A stretch of 20,622 bases of DNA from a virus, in IMG/VR virus record IMGVR_UViG_3300036716_001198, positions 1 through 20,622 of that record; one strand, given 5' to 3'. Both the position numbers and the translations under genes were made by a program. Positions 1-4,987 of the stretch are shown in pieces (within the stretch, counting starts at the first letter, position 1; every line of letters starts with the position of its first letter). The notes under the pieces are model-generated. The model was not told the DNA's origin, made no database searches, and worked only from the letters and a program-made list of their open reading frames with translations.

Positions 1-1
1 G

Positions 2-217
2 TTTGAGTTGGATCCAGACATGTATTGTGATTCGGAAATGTTGAGAAACTATAATAGAAACAAACAGTTAATTGATTTGGGTGAAGTACCTGAGTCAATT
101 CGTATAAATATAACAGAACAATTCGAAACAACCGCAGTTGGTGATCGTAAGAGACTTCTTACATATTTCATAAATCATAGATTAAAGAACTTAACAGAAA
201 ATTTAACGGAGTTTTAA
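2..217 (+). CDS. Hypothetical protein, 5'-truncated by window edge
   Basis: The frame is open from the first complete codon at position 2 to a TAA at 215-217, so this is the C-terminal part of a gene that begins outside the window. The visible part is about 71 residues, charged and probably helical, ending in a Lys/Asn/Glu-rich tail. I see no recognisable domain, TM segment or catalytic motif. It lies 3 nt upstream of the DUF6433 gene, whose ribosome-binding site (GGAG) sits inside its last codons, so the two are probably translated together. A TTG at 8 and an ATG at 23 could be starts, but the open frame upstream makes a truncated longer gene more likely. Function unknown. Confidence 0.6.
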   Translation, partial: FELDPDMYCDSEMLRNYNRNKQLIDLGEVPESIRINITEQFETTAVGDRKRLLTYFINHRLKNLTENLTEF

Positions 218-220
218 TTT

Positions 221-643
221 ATGAGTGTACTAAGTATTCCACGAATATTTGAGGATGTAGCTGCTGCAAATTCCTTTGGAGCTAGAAAAAAAGTTCTATT
301 GGAAAACGAATCAACTCCTCTAAAGGACTTATTAAAATATGCCTTTCATCCAGATATAAAATTTGCTCTACCTTCTGGTGCACCACCGTACAAAACGATT
401 GGTTCTCCTGATGAGTACAATCCCACATATCTATATCCCAATATTAGAAAATTTTATCTATACATTGAAGGGGGCCATGATGGACTTACTCAATTACGAA
501 GAGAGCAACTTTTTGTTTCTATGTTAGAAAGTTTACATCCTAAAGAGGCTGATGTTGTAATTCAAATTAAAGATAAAAAATTAAAGTTTAGAGGTTTAAC
601 CTATAAACTAGTCAAAGACACTTTTCCAGAAATATTACCATAG
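221..643 (+). CDS. DUF6433 family protein of T4-like marine phages
   Basis: This 140-residue protein has the layout I associate with DUF6433, an uncharacterised family common in T4-like cyanophages. A short helical N-terminus leads into a KDLLKYAFHPDIKF segment. Then come a proline-rich LPSGAPPYK stretch, a Tyr-rich middle, and a C-terminal half with RREQLFVSMLESLHPKEADV and KDKKLKFRGLTYKLV. Family members typically carry the same 'REQLFVQLLE-LHP-EA' and 'KDK-L-Y-GLT--LV' pattern. The start at 221 has GGAG 10 nt upstream. It has no signal peptide or TM segment. Role unknown. Assignment is from memory of the family pattern, not a search. Confidence 0.75.
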   Translation: MSVLSIPRIFEDVAAANSFGARKKVLLENESTPLKDLLKYAFHPDIKFALPSGAPPYKTIGSPDEYNPTYLYPNIRKFYLYIEGGHDGLTQLRREQLFVSMLESLHPKEADVVIQIKDKKLKFRGLTYKLVKDTFPEILP

Positions 644-648
644 AGTAA

Positions 649-978
649 ATGATTAATATAAACAAATTTGAAAACCGAATAGTTAAATTTAAGCGTATAT
701 CTGAAGGCGTTGAAACTACCAAAGAAGCCGAACTACGGCGGATTGATTATGATAAAACTTCAGCTCTACCACGTTCCGTAACAGCAAGATTTGTTGAACC
801 ATTAAATGCCGTGATAACTTTAGATTATGATAAGTCAGCTAAAAAATTTCGAGGGCCTTTAGGTCCTGATATTTTAGAATCAGATTTTGACATTACAGCT
901 TTTATTAAAAGTTCGCAACTAGGTTCAGGCAATGAAGTTGTTGTACGAGGTCCTAAAAGAAACAGACCGAAGTTTTAG
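649..978 (+). CDS. Hypothetical protein, 109 aa
   Basis: A small soluble protein rich in Lys, Arg and Asp, starting 5 nt after the DUF6433 stop (GAG just upstream of the ATG). The sequence alternates beta-prone stretches (VKFKRI, VTARFVEPLNAVITLDYD) with basic patches and ends in a basic tail (GPKRNRPKF). A small beta-barrel or nucleic-acid-binding fold is possible, but I recognise no family. Its stop lies 29 nt before the start of the secreted hydrolase, so it belongs to the same rightward transcription unit. Function not assigned. Confidence 0.6.
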   Translation: MININKFENRIVKFKRISEGVETTKEAELRRIDYDKTSALPRSVTARFVEPLNAVITLDYDKSAKKFRGPLGPDILESDFDITAFIKSSQLGSGNEVVVRGPKRNRPKF

Positions 979-1006
979 GAACGTTAACCCAAAGAAAACG
1001 AGGAAT

Positions 1007-1627
1007 ATGCAGAAATATCTTTTATTTCTTTTTGTTCTCATTGTTAGTACTTTTGTAGCTTCCCCAGTAGGAAGTTCTGGATCATTCAGAGGAGACTTCC
1101 TTTGGTTTCATCCACAAAATACTACAATAGATGGATTGGTTGAAATAGCAGATAATGTAATAACTAAAAATCTTTTAGTTGATGAGAAAGAACTTTTGTG
1201 TATGGCAAAGAATATATTTTTTGAAGCTGCAATAGAAAGTACTGCAGGAAAATTAGCCGTTGCACAAGTAACATTAAATAGGGTAAACTCCAAGTATTAT
1301 CCAAATACAGTTTGTGGAGTAGTTTATGAAGGCCTACATTATACAGCAAGTAATGGTCTACAATTACCAGTAAGAGATCGTTGTCAATTTAGTTGGTATT
1401 GTGATGGTAAGGGTGATGAGCCAAGAAAAAACACAAAATTATGGGCCGACACTCAAGAGTTAGCAAAATATGTTCTCTTAAGACAAGATGAATTACCTGA
1501 CATTACAGATGGAGCTCTTAACTACCACGCCGATTATATTGCCGCTCCAAGATGGGCAGGTAGAAAACATAAAACAGCAAAAATTGATACACATATTTTT
1601 TATAGGCCACGCACATTGAGATTGTAA
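1007..1627 (+). CDS. Secreted SleB-type cell-wall hydrolase (endolysin candidate)
   Basis: A 206-residue protein of the Hydrolase_2/SleB family, lytic enzymes that cleave peptidoglycan glycan strands. Residues 1-19 form a hydrophobic signal or signal-anchor sequence after MQK. The catalytic core begins near residue 65: NIFFEAAIES carries the likely catalytic Glu (E73), followed by G-KLAVAQVTLNRV. Further family features are CQFSWYCDG (126-133) and the C-terminal GALNYHAD...PRWAG...DTHIFYR block. I chose the ATG at 1007 because it has an AGGA site and gives a clean signal peptide; the same frame is open back to 932 inside the previous gene. A Sec-exported muralytic enzyme suits host lysis, especially as the gp5-like spike appears to lack a lysozyme domain. 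The family is clear; the lysis role is inferred. Confidence 0.85.
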   Translation: MQKYLLFLFVLIVSTFVASPVGSSGSFRGDFLWFHPQNTTIDGLVEIADNVITKNLLVDEKELLCMAKNIFFEAAIESTAGKLAVAQVTLNRVNSKYYPNTVCGVVYEGLHYTASNGLQLPVRDRCQFSWYCDGKGDEPRKNTKLWADTQELAKYVLLRQDELPDITDGALNYHADYIAAPRWAGRKHKTAKIDTHIFYRPRTLRL

Positions 1628-1628
1628 C

Positions 1629-2180
1629 ATGATGAATATATTTGTTTTGGATTCCGATCCAAAAATGTGTGCTTACGCACATTGTGACGATCACGTAAAA
1701 GAGATGATTCCAGTATATGCACAAATTTTATGTAATACTCATCATCTCTTAGATCCTGAAGGTTCAATACTTAAAGACCTTAATGATTTAGATCCAGGCT
1801 TTCCGCTTATCCAAATGGAAACATCAACGGCTTGGGCTAAAGATACTAAGGCAAATTATCAATGGATACATGATCTTTGGTTTTGGCTTAATAAAGAATA
1901 TTGGTATAGGTTTGATGACATACATGAATCATGGAATAAATTTTATAATAAGTTAAGTCATATCCCAAATAATATAATTGAAGGTGATCTTAATTCTCCC
2001 CCCCAAAATATTGATACGTCCTATGTACAAGAAGGTTTAGAAGATGACCTGCAAAATATCATTGCGGGATATAGAAACTATTATAGACATTGGTGTAAAA
2101 ATAATGATGCTAATTGGAGTACACCAGATGGAGCAACACGAACACCCCCAAGCTGGATTATAGAAGATGCCAACGTATGA
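1629..2180 (+). CDS. Conserved phage protein of unknown function (MNIFVLD...CDDHVKEMI type)
   Basis: A 183-residue protein starting MMNIFVLDSDPKMCAYAHCD; the second ATG (1632) may be the true start. It resembles a family in many large phages with an N-terminal 'MNIF-LD-DP--AA---CD-HVVKMI-E-AQ-L---H--L' signature, a middle 'WA----NY-WL' stretch (here WAKDTKANYQWIHDLW) and a C-terminal 'YRNYY---K----W' segment (here YRNYYRHWCKNNDANWSTPDG). I know of no established function. The conserved Asp, Cys and His could be catalytic or metal-binding. It follows the hydrolase by 1 nt and overlaps the zinc-ribbon gene by 14 nt, so it sits in a tightly coupled cluster. Confidence 0.7.
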   Translation: MMNIFVLDSDPKMCAYAHCDDHVKEMIPVYAQILCNTHHLLDPEGSILKDLNDLDPGFPLIQMETSTAWAKDTKANYQWIHDLWFWLNKEYWYRFDDIHESWNKFYNKLSHIPNNIIEGDLNSPPQNIDTSYVQEGLEDDLQNIIAGYRNYYRHWCKNNDANWSTPDGATRTPPSWIIEDANV

Positions 2181-2451
2181 TTATAAGTGTGAAAAATGTG
2201 GACATACTTTCGAAGAAGATTTAAAGATAGCTGATAGAAATATTCCAACAGAGTCACCCTGTGTACAACAAATTCCTCAAACAAAACATATGAGTTTTGA
2301 ATGTGGTGGTGAAGTAAAACAGATAATCGCGGCGCCATATTTTGGTTATGATAATATTAAAACACGACATAGTACTAACAATAAAGAACCGGGATGGTTC
2401 AAAGATAAAATAACAGATTTGAAAAGAAATAATCCTGGACATTCAATGTAA
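2167..2451 (+). CDS. FmdB-type zinc-ribbon protein
   Basis: The N-terminus MPTYDYKCEKCGHTFE is the hallmark of the FmdB/Zn-ribbon_8 family, small zinc-binding proteins often labelled putative regulators. The first knuckle is C8-x2-C11. The second pair is C32 and C46, separated by 13 residues rather than the usual CPxC, then GGEVKQII, which matches the family's closing strand. The C-terminal part (residues 55-94) is basic and ends FKDKITDLKRNNPGHSM, a tail type seen in phage versions. It overlaps the upstream gene by 14 nt. It probably binds nucleic acid or a protein partner, but its target is unknown. Family assignment is strong; function is not. Confidence 0.85.
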   Translation: MPTYDYKCEKCGHTFEEDLKIADRNIPTESPCVQQIPQTKHMSFECGGEVKQIIAAPYFGYDNIKTRHSTNNKEPGWFKDKITDLKRNNPGHSM

Positions 2452-2454
2452 GAT

Positions 2455-3129
2455 ATGAAAAAATTTATACATCTCGCCAATAGACCTGAGTTGTCTTTTG
2501 GTATGAGAACTGAAAATATTAATGGGAAAAGAATTTATGTTACTCCAGACGGCGACAAATATCCATCAATCACAACTATACTTGGCGAGTTCTCCAAAGC
2601 TTCTATACAGGAGTGGAGAAAGCGTGTTGGAGAAACCGAAGCGAACAAAATCTCCGGTAAAGCCTCGCGTAGAGGAACCAGCGTACATTCTGTCTGTGAA
2701 GCCTATATCAAAAACGAAGACGGATATCTTGACGGACAAACGCCCAACATTATTGAACTATTCAAGACCATTGAACCGTTCCTTGAAAGAGTAGATAATG
2801 TTCATGGAGTAGAACTTGGATTATACTCAAATCATTTTGGTGTCGCGGGTAGAACAGATTTGATTGCAGAGTTCGATGGTAAGTTATCTGTAATAGATTA
2901 CAAAACCAGTAACAGAACCAAGAAGAAAGAATGGTGTGAAAGTTATTTTGCACAATGTGCTTTTTATGGAATAGCGTATGAAGAACTTACAAAAATACCA
3001 GTTCCACAAGTAGTAGTAATCATAGCTGTTGATAGTGAACAGCCCCAATTGTTTGTAGAGAACCGAGATGATTGGGTTGATAAAATATGGGAAGCTAAGA
3101 AATTATATTATGAGGCACATCTTTTGTGA
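2455..3129 (+). CDS. PD-(D/E)XK exonuclease (RecB/Cas4-like)
   Basis: A 224-residue nuclease with the RecB-type PD-(D/E)XK core. An N-terminal segment (YPSITTILGEFSK) leads into GTSVHSVCEAY with H78, then E120 (GVELGLYS), D135 in FGVAGRTDLIAEF, D148 and K150 in LSVIDYKTS, and Q167 in YFAQCAFYG. These are the metal-binding Asp residues, the catalytic Lys and the family's Q motif in the expected order and spacing. Related exonucleases occur in T4-like cyanophages and probably act in recombination or degradation of host DNA. It starts 3 nt after the zinc-ribbon gene with only a weak ribosome site, suggesting coupled translation. It is the last gene before the tmRNA locus. Confidence 0.85.
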   Translation: MKKFIHLANRPELSFGMRTENINGKRIYVTPDGDKYPSITTILGEFSKASIQEWRKRVGETEANKISGKASRRGTSVHSVCEAYIKNEDGYLDGQTPNIIELFKTIEPFLERVDNVHGVELGLYSNHFGVAGRTDLIAEFDGKLSVIDYKTSNRTKKKEWCESYFAQCAFYGIAYEELTKIPVPQVVVIIAVDSEQPQLFVENRDDWVDKIWEAKKLYYEAHLL

Positions 3130-3142
3130 CCTAAATATTATT

Positions 3143-3204
3143 GATACTGTTGACATATCTAGATAACAGTTAAGACATCGGTGCGATTCCGATCAGCTCC
3201 ACCA
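3143..3204 (+). ncRNA. ssrA: tmRNA acceptor piece (3' tRNA-like half)
   Basis: This segment carries the 3' strands of the long P2/P3 helix (3143-3148, 3155-3161, 3166-3171). After them comes a T arm: stem ATCGG (3177-3181) with CCGAT (3189-3193), a perfect 5-bp stem around a 7-nt loop TGCGATT. The loop differs from the usual TTCRANY at its second base. CAGCTCC (3194-3200), A3201 and CCA (3202-3204) complete the acceptor arm. Because CCA is encoded, maturation needs only cleavage after 3204. The exact 5' end is not visible; I place it at the first inter-piece pairing, and it could lie some bases upstream. Confidence 0.88.
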
Positions 3205-3213
3205 AAGGAAGTT

Positions 3214-3306
3214 ATGGAAAAGAAATTAATGTGGCTCACAATAATGATATTGCTCGCATTGGGTATTACTTATGCCACACTTTATTTTGGATATGACTTT
3301 CGTTGA
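3214..3306 (+). CDS. 30-aa single-pass membrane microprotein inside the tmRNA intervening segment
   Basis: An ATG at 3214 preceded by AAAGGAAG opens a 30-codon frame ending TGA at 3304-3306, one base before the coding piece of the tmRNA begins. The product starts MEKKLMW, has a continuous hydrophobic stretch (about residues 7-25, LTIMILLALGITYATLYFG) and ends GYDFR. That is a basic N-terminus, one TM helix and a short polar tail. The whole gene sits between the encoded CCA and the acceptor 5' strand, in RNA that tmRNA processing would discard. A good ribosome site and membrane-like composition argue for a real gene; its size allows a chance ORF. No function can be assigned. Confidence 0.55.
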   Translation: MEKKLMWLTIMILLALGITYATLYFGYDFR

Positions 3307-3307
3307 A

Positions 3308-3505
3308 GGGGCTGAAATAGATTTCGATTGATTGTGAAGGTAGATATAGAGGTATTCGGTAGAGGCACCACCGTAACGGTCCATCAAACTAATCGCAAAT
3401 AATGACGATTATACTGCATACTCTTACGCACTTGCTGCGTAGAGTATAGCCGAGTAGAGGGGTAATACTTTCGGGGAGTCACTTGGGAACAGAAGAACTC
3501 CCCAC
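3308..3505 (+). ncRNA. ssrA: tmRNA coding piece (5' tRNA-like half plus mRNA-like domain)
   Basis: It opens with GGGGCTG (acceptor 5' strand), then a D-loop-like segment containing ATTTCGA that parallels the GATTCGA of bacterial tmRNAs. The 5' strands of P2/P3 follow (3330-3356). Next comes a likely PK1 region (CGGT 3357-3360 can pair with ACCG 3370-3373), then the CTAATC motif just before the resume codon at 3395. Downstream of the tag is hairpin P5: ATACTC 3418-3423 with GAGTAT 3442-3447 and TACGCA 3425-3430 with TGCGTA 3436-3441, enclosing the tag stop. A further 7-bp stem follows (GGGGAGT 3473-3479 with ACTCCCC 3497-3503). I end the piece just after this stem; the true 3' end is uncertain. 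Confidence 0.88.
3395..3442 (+). other. ssrA: tmRNA tag reading frame (ANNDDYTAYSYALAA, stop)
   Basis: Fifteen codons from the resume GCA (3395-3397) to TAG (3440-3442) encode ANNDDYTAYSYALAA. With the untemplated alanine from the charged tRNA-like domain, the full tag would be 16 residues. The opening A-N and the closing Y-A-L-A-A match bacterial tags such as E. coli ANDENYALAA; the terminal LAA is the ClpXP recognition element. The last codons and stop lie inside hairpin P5, the usual place in tmRNA. The tag is five residues longer than the E. coli one. Confidence 0.92.
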
Positions 3506-3534
3506 TACTATAAACTTTCAATAGGAGTTAATTT

Positions 3535-3840
3535 ATGTCAGATTTTATTTTAGGACTATCACCTTCCCAGGGGACATTTTTTAAAGGTGGTTACAGATCA
3601 GAAGTACCTAGATATCAATTAATCCCTGGTGAAAGAAAATTATTTGAAAAACACATAGAGACAAGAGATTTGGTAGACTTGGCTGGAAAAATCGAAAGGG
3701 GTGAGCCCCATGAAGTTAATCCTAACTATGGTGGACAAGGATATACATATCTTTATCCTGAAGTAGAAGATTTGGGTCGAGTTAAAGTAAAACTTATAGA
3801 TGATAAATGGAATTTAAAATGGGAGAATAAACGTGGCTGA
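3535..3840 (+). CDS. Hypothetical protein, 101 aa
   Basis: This gene starts 30 nt after the tmRNA coding piece, with a good ribosome site (AGGAG, 7 nt spacing). The product is soluble and acidic-to-neutral, with SPSQGTFFKGGYRSEVPRYQ near the N-terminus, a helical middle (ERKLFEKHIETRDLVDLAGK), a Gly/Tyr-rich turn (NYGGQGYTYLYPE) and a short beta-like end (RVKVKLIDDKWNLKW). I recognise no family. It overlaps the nuclease gene by 8 nt, so the two are likely translated together. Confidence 0.6.
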   Translation: MSDFILGLSPSQGTFFKGGYRSEVPRYQLIPGERKLFEKHIETRDLVDLAGKIERGEPHEVNPNYGGQGYTYLYPEVEDLGRVKVKLIDDKWNLKWENKRG

Positions 3841-4342
3841 ATATACAAATGCTGAACCTTGTGAATTTATCTACAACATAACTACTGTAGAGAAGGTTGT
3901 TGATGGAGATACTATTGATGCAGTTTTTGATTTGGGTTTCGATGTACGAATATGTAATAGAATTCGCTTACTAGGAATCGATACTCCTGAATCACGAACG
4001 CGAGATTTGGAAGAAAAGTTTTATGGAAAACTCTCATCATCCGCACTTAAGTCGTGGGTGCATTGGGCAATATTGTCAGACAGAGATGATATAGAAATAC
4101 AATGTAGATGCCCAGAGTCGGATAGCCGAGGTAAGTTCGGTAGAGTATTAGGAGAACTTTGGATTAACTGTACTGAAGACGGACATGAATTTGGTGGATG
4201 GACAAATATAAACAAGTGGATGTGTGAAAGTGGTTATGCAGTAGGATACTTTGGTGGAAGTAAAGAAGAAATTGAAGCTGAACATATAAAAAATCGTCAA
4301 CTCCTTGAAGAACAAGGTATTAAATATATAGAATATGAATGA
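3833..4342 (+). CDS. Staphylococcal nuclease-like (thermonuclease/SNase) protein
   Basis: A 169-residue SNase-family phosphodiesterase that would hydrolyse DNA or RNA with calcium. The active-site elements are all present in order: VVDGDTID (D26 the metal ligand), IRLLGIDTPESR (R45 and E53) and GKFGRVLGELW (R104), matching D21, R35, E43 and R87 of the S. aureus enzyme. Between E53 and R104 lies a helical stretch and a short acidic loop as in the family. There is no signal peptide, so the protein is probably cytoplasmic, perhaps for host DNA degradation. It starts at GTG 3833, inside the preceding gene, after GGGAG. Confidence 0.88.
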   Translation: MAEYTNAEPCEFIYNITTVEKVVDGDTIDAVFDLGFDVRICNRIRLLGIDTPESRTRDLEEKFYGKLSSSALKSWVHWAILSDRDDIEIQCRCPESDSRGKFGRVLGELWINCTEDGHEFGGWTNINKWMCESGYAVGYFGGSKEEIEAEHIKNRQLLEEQGIKYIEYE

Positions 4343-4350
4343 GGAATACT

Positions 4351-4638
4351 ATGGCAGTTACTAAAAAACAATCCGGCGAAGAATTGTCGGCAATTGAAAA
4401 AAGAAAAGTAAAAAATTATTGGGCAAGAATTACTTTATCGTGGGGTATCGTTCTAACATTTTTAATCTTGATATATTTGTTATTCTTTACACAAGCTACT
4501 TCAGATCCCCACATGCAACTAATTAATATTCTGGTGGGAGCCTACGTGGCAGTCCTAGCGAAGAGTACTGATTACTGGTTCAAAGAGAAAGAAGATCCAG
4601 AACATAAAGAAGCTGAAGCATTAAATAATGGCCGTTAA
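4351..4638 (+). CDS. Two-TM small membrane protein, holin-like
   Basis: A 95-residue protein with a charged N-terminus (residues 1-25), two hydrophobic segments (about 26-46 and 57-73) joined by a short loop, and a highly charged C-terminal tail (KEKEDPEHKEAEALNNGR). This plan, with both tails probably cytoplasmic, is that of small holins; the segment LVGAYVAVLAKSTDYWF resembles the last TM of some phage holins ending near a Tyr-Trp-Phe cluster. I take ATG 4351 (GAGG six nt upstream) rather than the in-frame ATG 4339 that overlaps the nuclease stop. A holin role is inference; any small membrane protein remains possible. It overlaps gp33 by 11 nt. Confidence 0.6.
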   Translation: MAVTKKQSGEELSAIEKRKVKNYWARITLSWGIVLTFLILIYLLFFTQATSDPHMQLINILVGAYVAVLAKSTDYWFKEKEDPEHKEAEALNNGR

Positions 4639-4852
4639 AATGAATAATTCCATGATATTCATGGAGAACATTGAGCAGTTAGTTCAAAAAACTAAGATGA
4701 CTTATATAGATGCTATTATGTTTTACTGTGAAGAAAATAAATTAGAACCAGAAACCGCCGGTAAAATGGTTGGCGGAAAACTGAAACAAAATGTACAAGA
4801 TGAAGCAGAAGATCTTCATCTTATTCCAAAAACATCTAAACTACCAATATGA
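4628..4852 (+). CDS. 33: Late-transcription co-activator gp33
   Basis: In T4, gp33 bridges the sliding clamp gp45 and host RNA polymerase to activate late promoters together with sigma factor gp55. The stretch MTYIDAIMFYCEENKLEPE lines up with T4 gp33 GMSYLEATTAFLEENSIPE. The continuing helices (GKMVGGKLKQNVQDEAEDLHLIPK) match T4's FIPSGIIEKIQSEAIDENLLRP region, the polymerase-binding core. At 74 residues it is shorter than T4 gp33 (112); it lacks most of the N-terminal tail and the long C-terminal clamp-binding extension. The start could be 4628 or 4640; neither has a strong ribosome site. It lies directly upstream of gp32, as expected for this replication and late-transcription neighbourhood. 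Confidence 0.82.
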   Translation: MAVKMNNSMIFMENIEQLVQKTKMTYIDAIMFYCEENKLEPETAGKMVGGKLKQNVQDEAEDLHLIPKTSKLPI

Positions 4853-4883
4853 AAGGAGAGAAATTGGTGAAGACCTTTAGGGG

Positions 4884-4911
4884 TTGACAAATCAAAAAAG
4901 CATGGTATAAT
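4884..4911 (+). promoter_or_regulatory. Consensus sigma70 promoter for gp32
   Basis: TTGACA (4884-4889) and TATAAT (4906-4911) are both perfect consensus hexamers, 16 bp apart, with a start site expected near 4918. It lies between gp33 and gp32 and points at gp32, giving a leader of about 70 nt. A perfect match suggests strong early expression by unmodified host polymerase, fitting an abundant single-strand DNA-binding protein. Confidence 0.9.
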
Positions 4912-4930
4912 ATAGTTATATAATGATTAA

Positions 4931-4987
4931 GTGAATAAATCGCAATACAATCAATACAACGCAATACGAAATATACGAAAGGTAAAT
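4931..4987 (+). promoter_or_regulatory. gp32 mRNA leader with CAATAC repeats, possible autogenous operator
   Basis: The leader is A/C-rich, almost free of G and without obvious hairpins. It contains CAATAC three times (4943, 4952, 4962), then AATATACGAAAGG before the gp32 ATG. In T4, gp32 represses its own translation by binding an unstructured A/U-rich leader up to the ribosome site. A repeated, structure-poor leader here is what such an operator would look like. I see no clear upstream pseudoknot like T4's. The role is inferred. Confidence 0.5.

Larger units (their letters stand above)
3131..3505 (+). ncRNA. ssrA: Circularly permuted two-piece tmRNA (ssrA), whole locus
   Basis: The CCA-ending half of a tRNA-like domain lies upstream of the mRNA-like half, the permuted order known from alphaproteobacteria and some cyanobacteria. 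The acceptor stem forms between GGGGCTG (3308-3314) and CAGCTCC (3194-3200): seven pairs including a G3-U70 wobble, the alanyl-tRNA synthetase identity element, plus discriminator A3201 and encoded CCA 3202-3204. The halves also pair at GATTGT/ACAGTT (3330-3335/3166-3171), TAGATAT/ATATCTA (3341-3347/3155-3161) and GGTATT/GATACT (3351-3356/3143-3148), in the nested order expected of helix P2/P3. The coding half holds a resume GCA, tag, stop codon and a strong hairpin. A tmRNA with SmpB rescues stalled ribosomes and tags the nascent protein for proteolysis. I see no convincing promoter of its own; it may be processed from read-through RNA. Confidence 0.92.

Noticed and set aside
103-110. Exact TATAAATA late promoter box
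   Set aside because: It lies inside a coding sequence with no gene start at a suitable distance; in AT-rich DNA a chance match is likely.
3150-3178. TTGACA as a -35 box of a promoter
   Set aside because: No reasonable -10 lies 16-18 bp downstream, and the bases are used by the acceptor-piece helices.
3177-3204. A stand-alone tRNA gene ending in CCA
   Set aside because: Only a T arm and acceptor 3' strand are present, with no anticodon arm or 5' half upstream; the partner strand is at 3308-3314, as in a permuted tmRNA.
3473-3503. Rho-independent terminator
   Set aside because: The GGGGAGT/ACTCCCC stem is not followed by a U tract, and its loop is long; it fits better as a structural helix of the tmRNA coding piece.
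4931-4987. Upstream GTG start extending gp32 by 19 residues
   Set aside because: The extra residues do not resemble gp32 N-termini, and the stretch looks like a regulatory leader; ATG 4988 has its own ribosome site.
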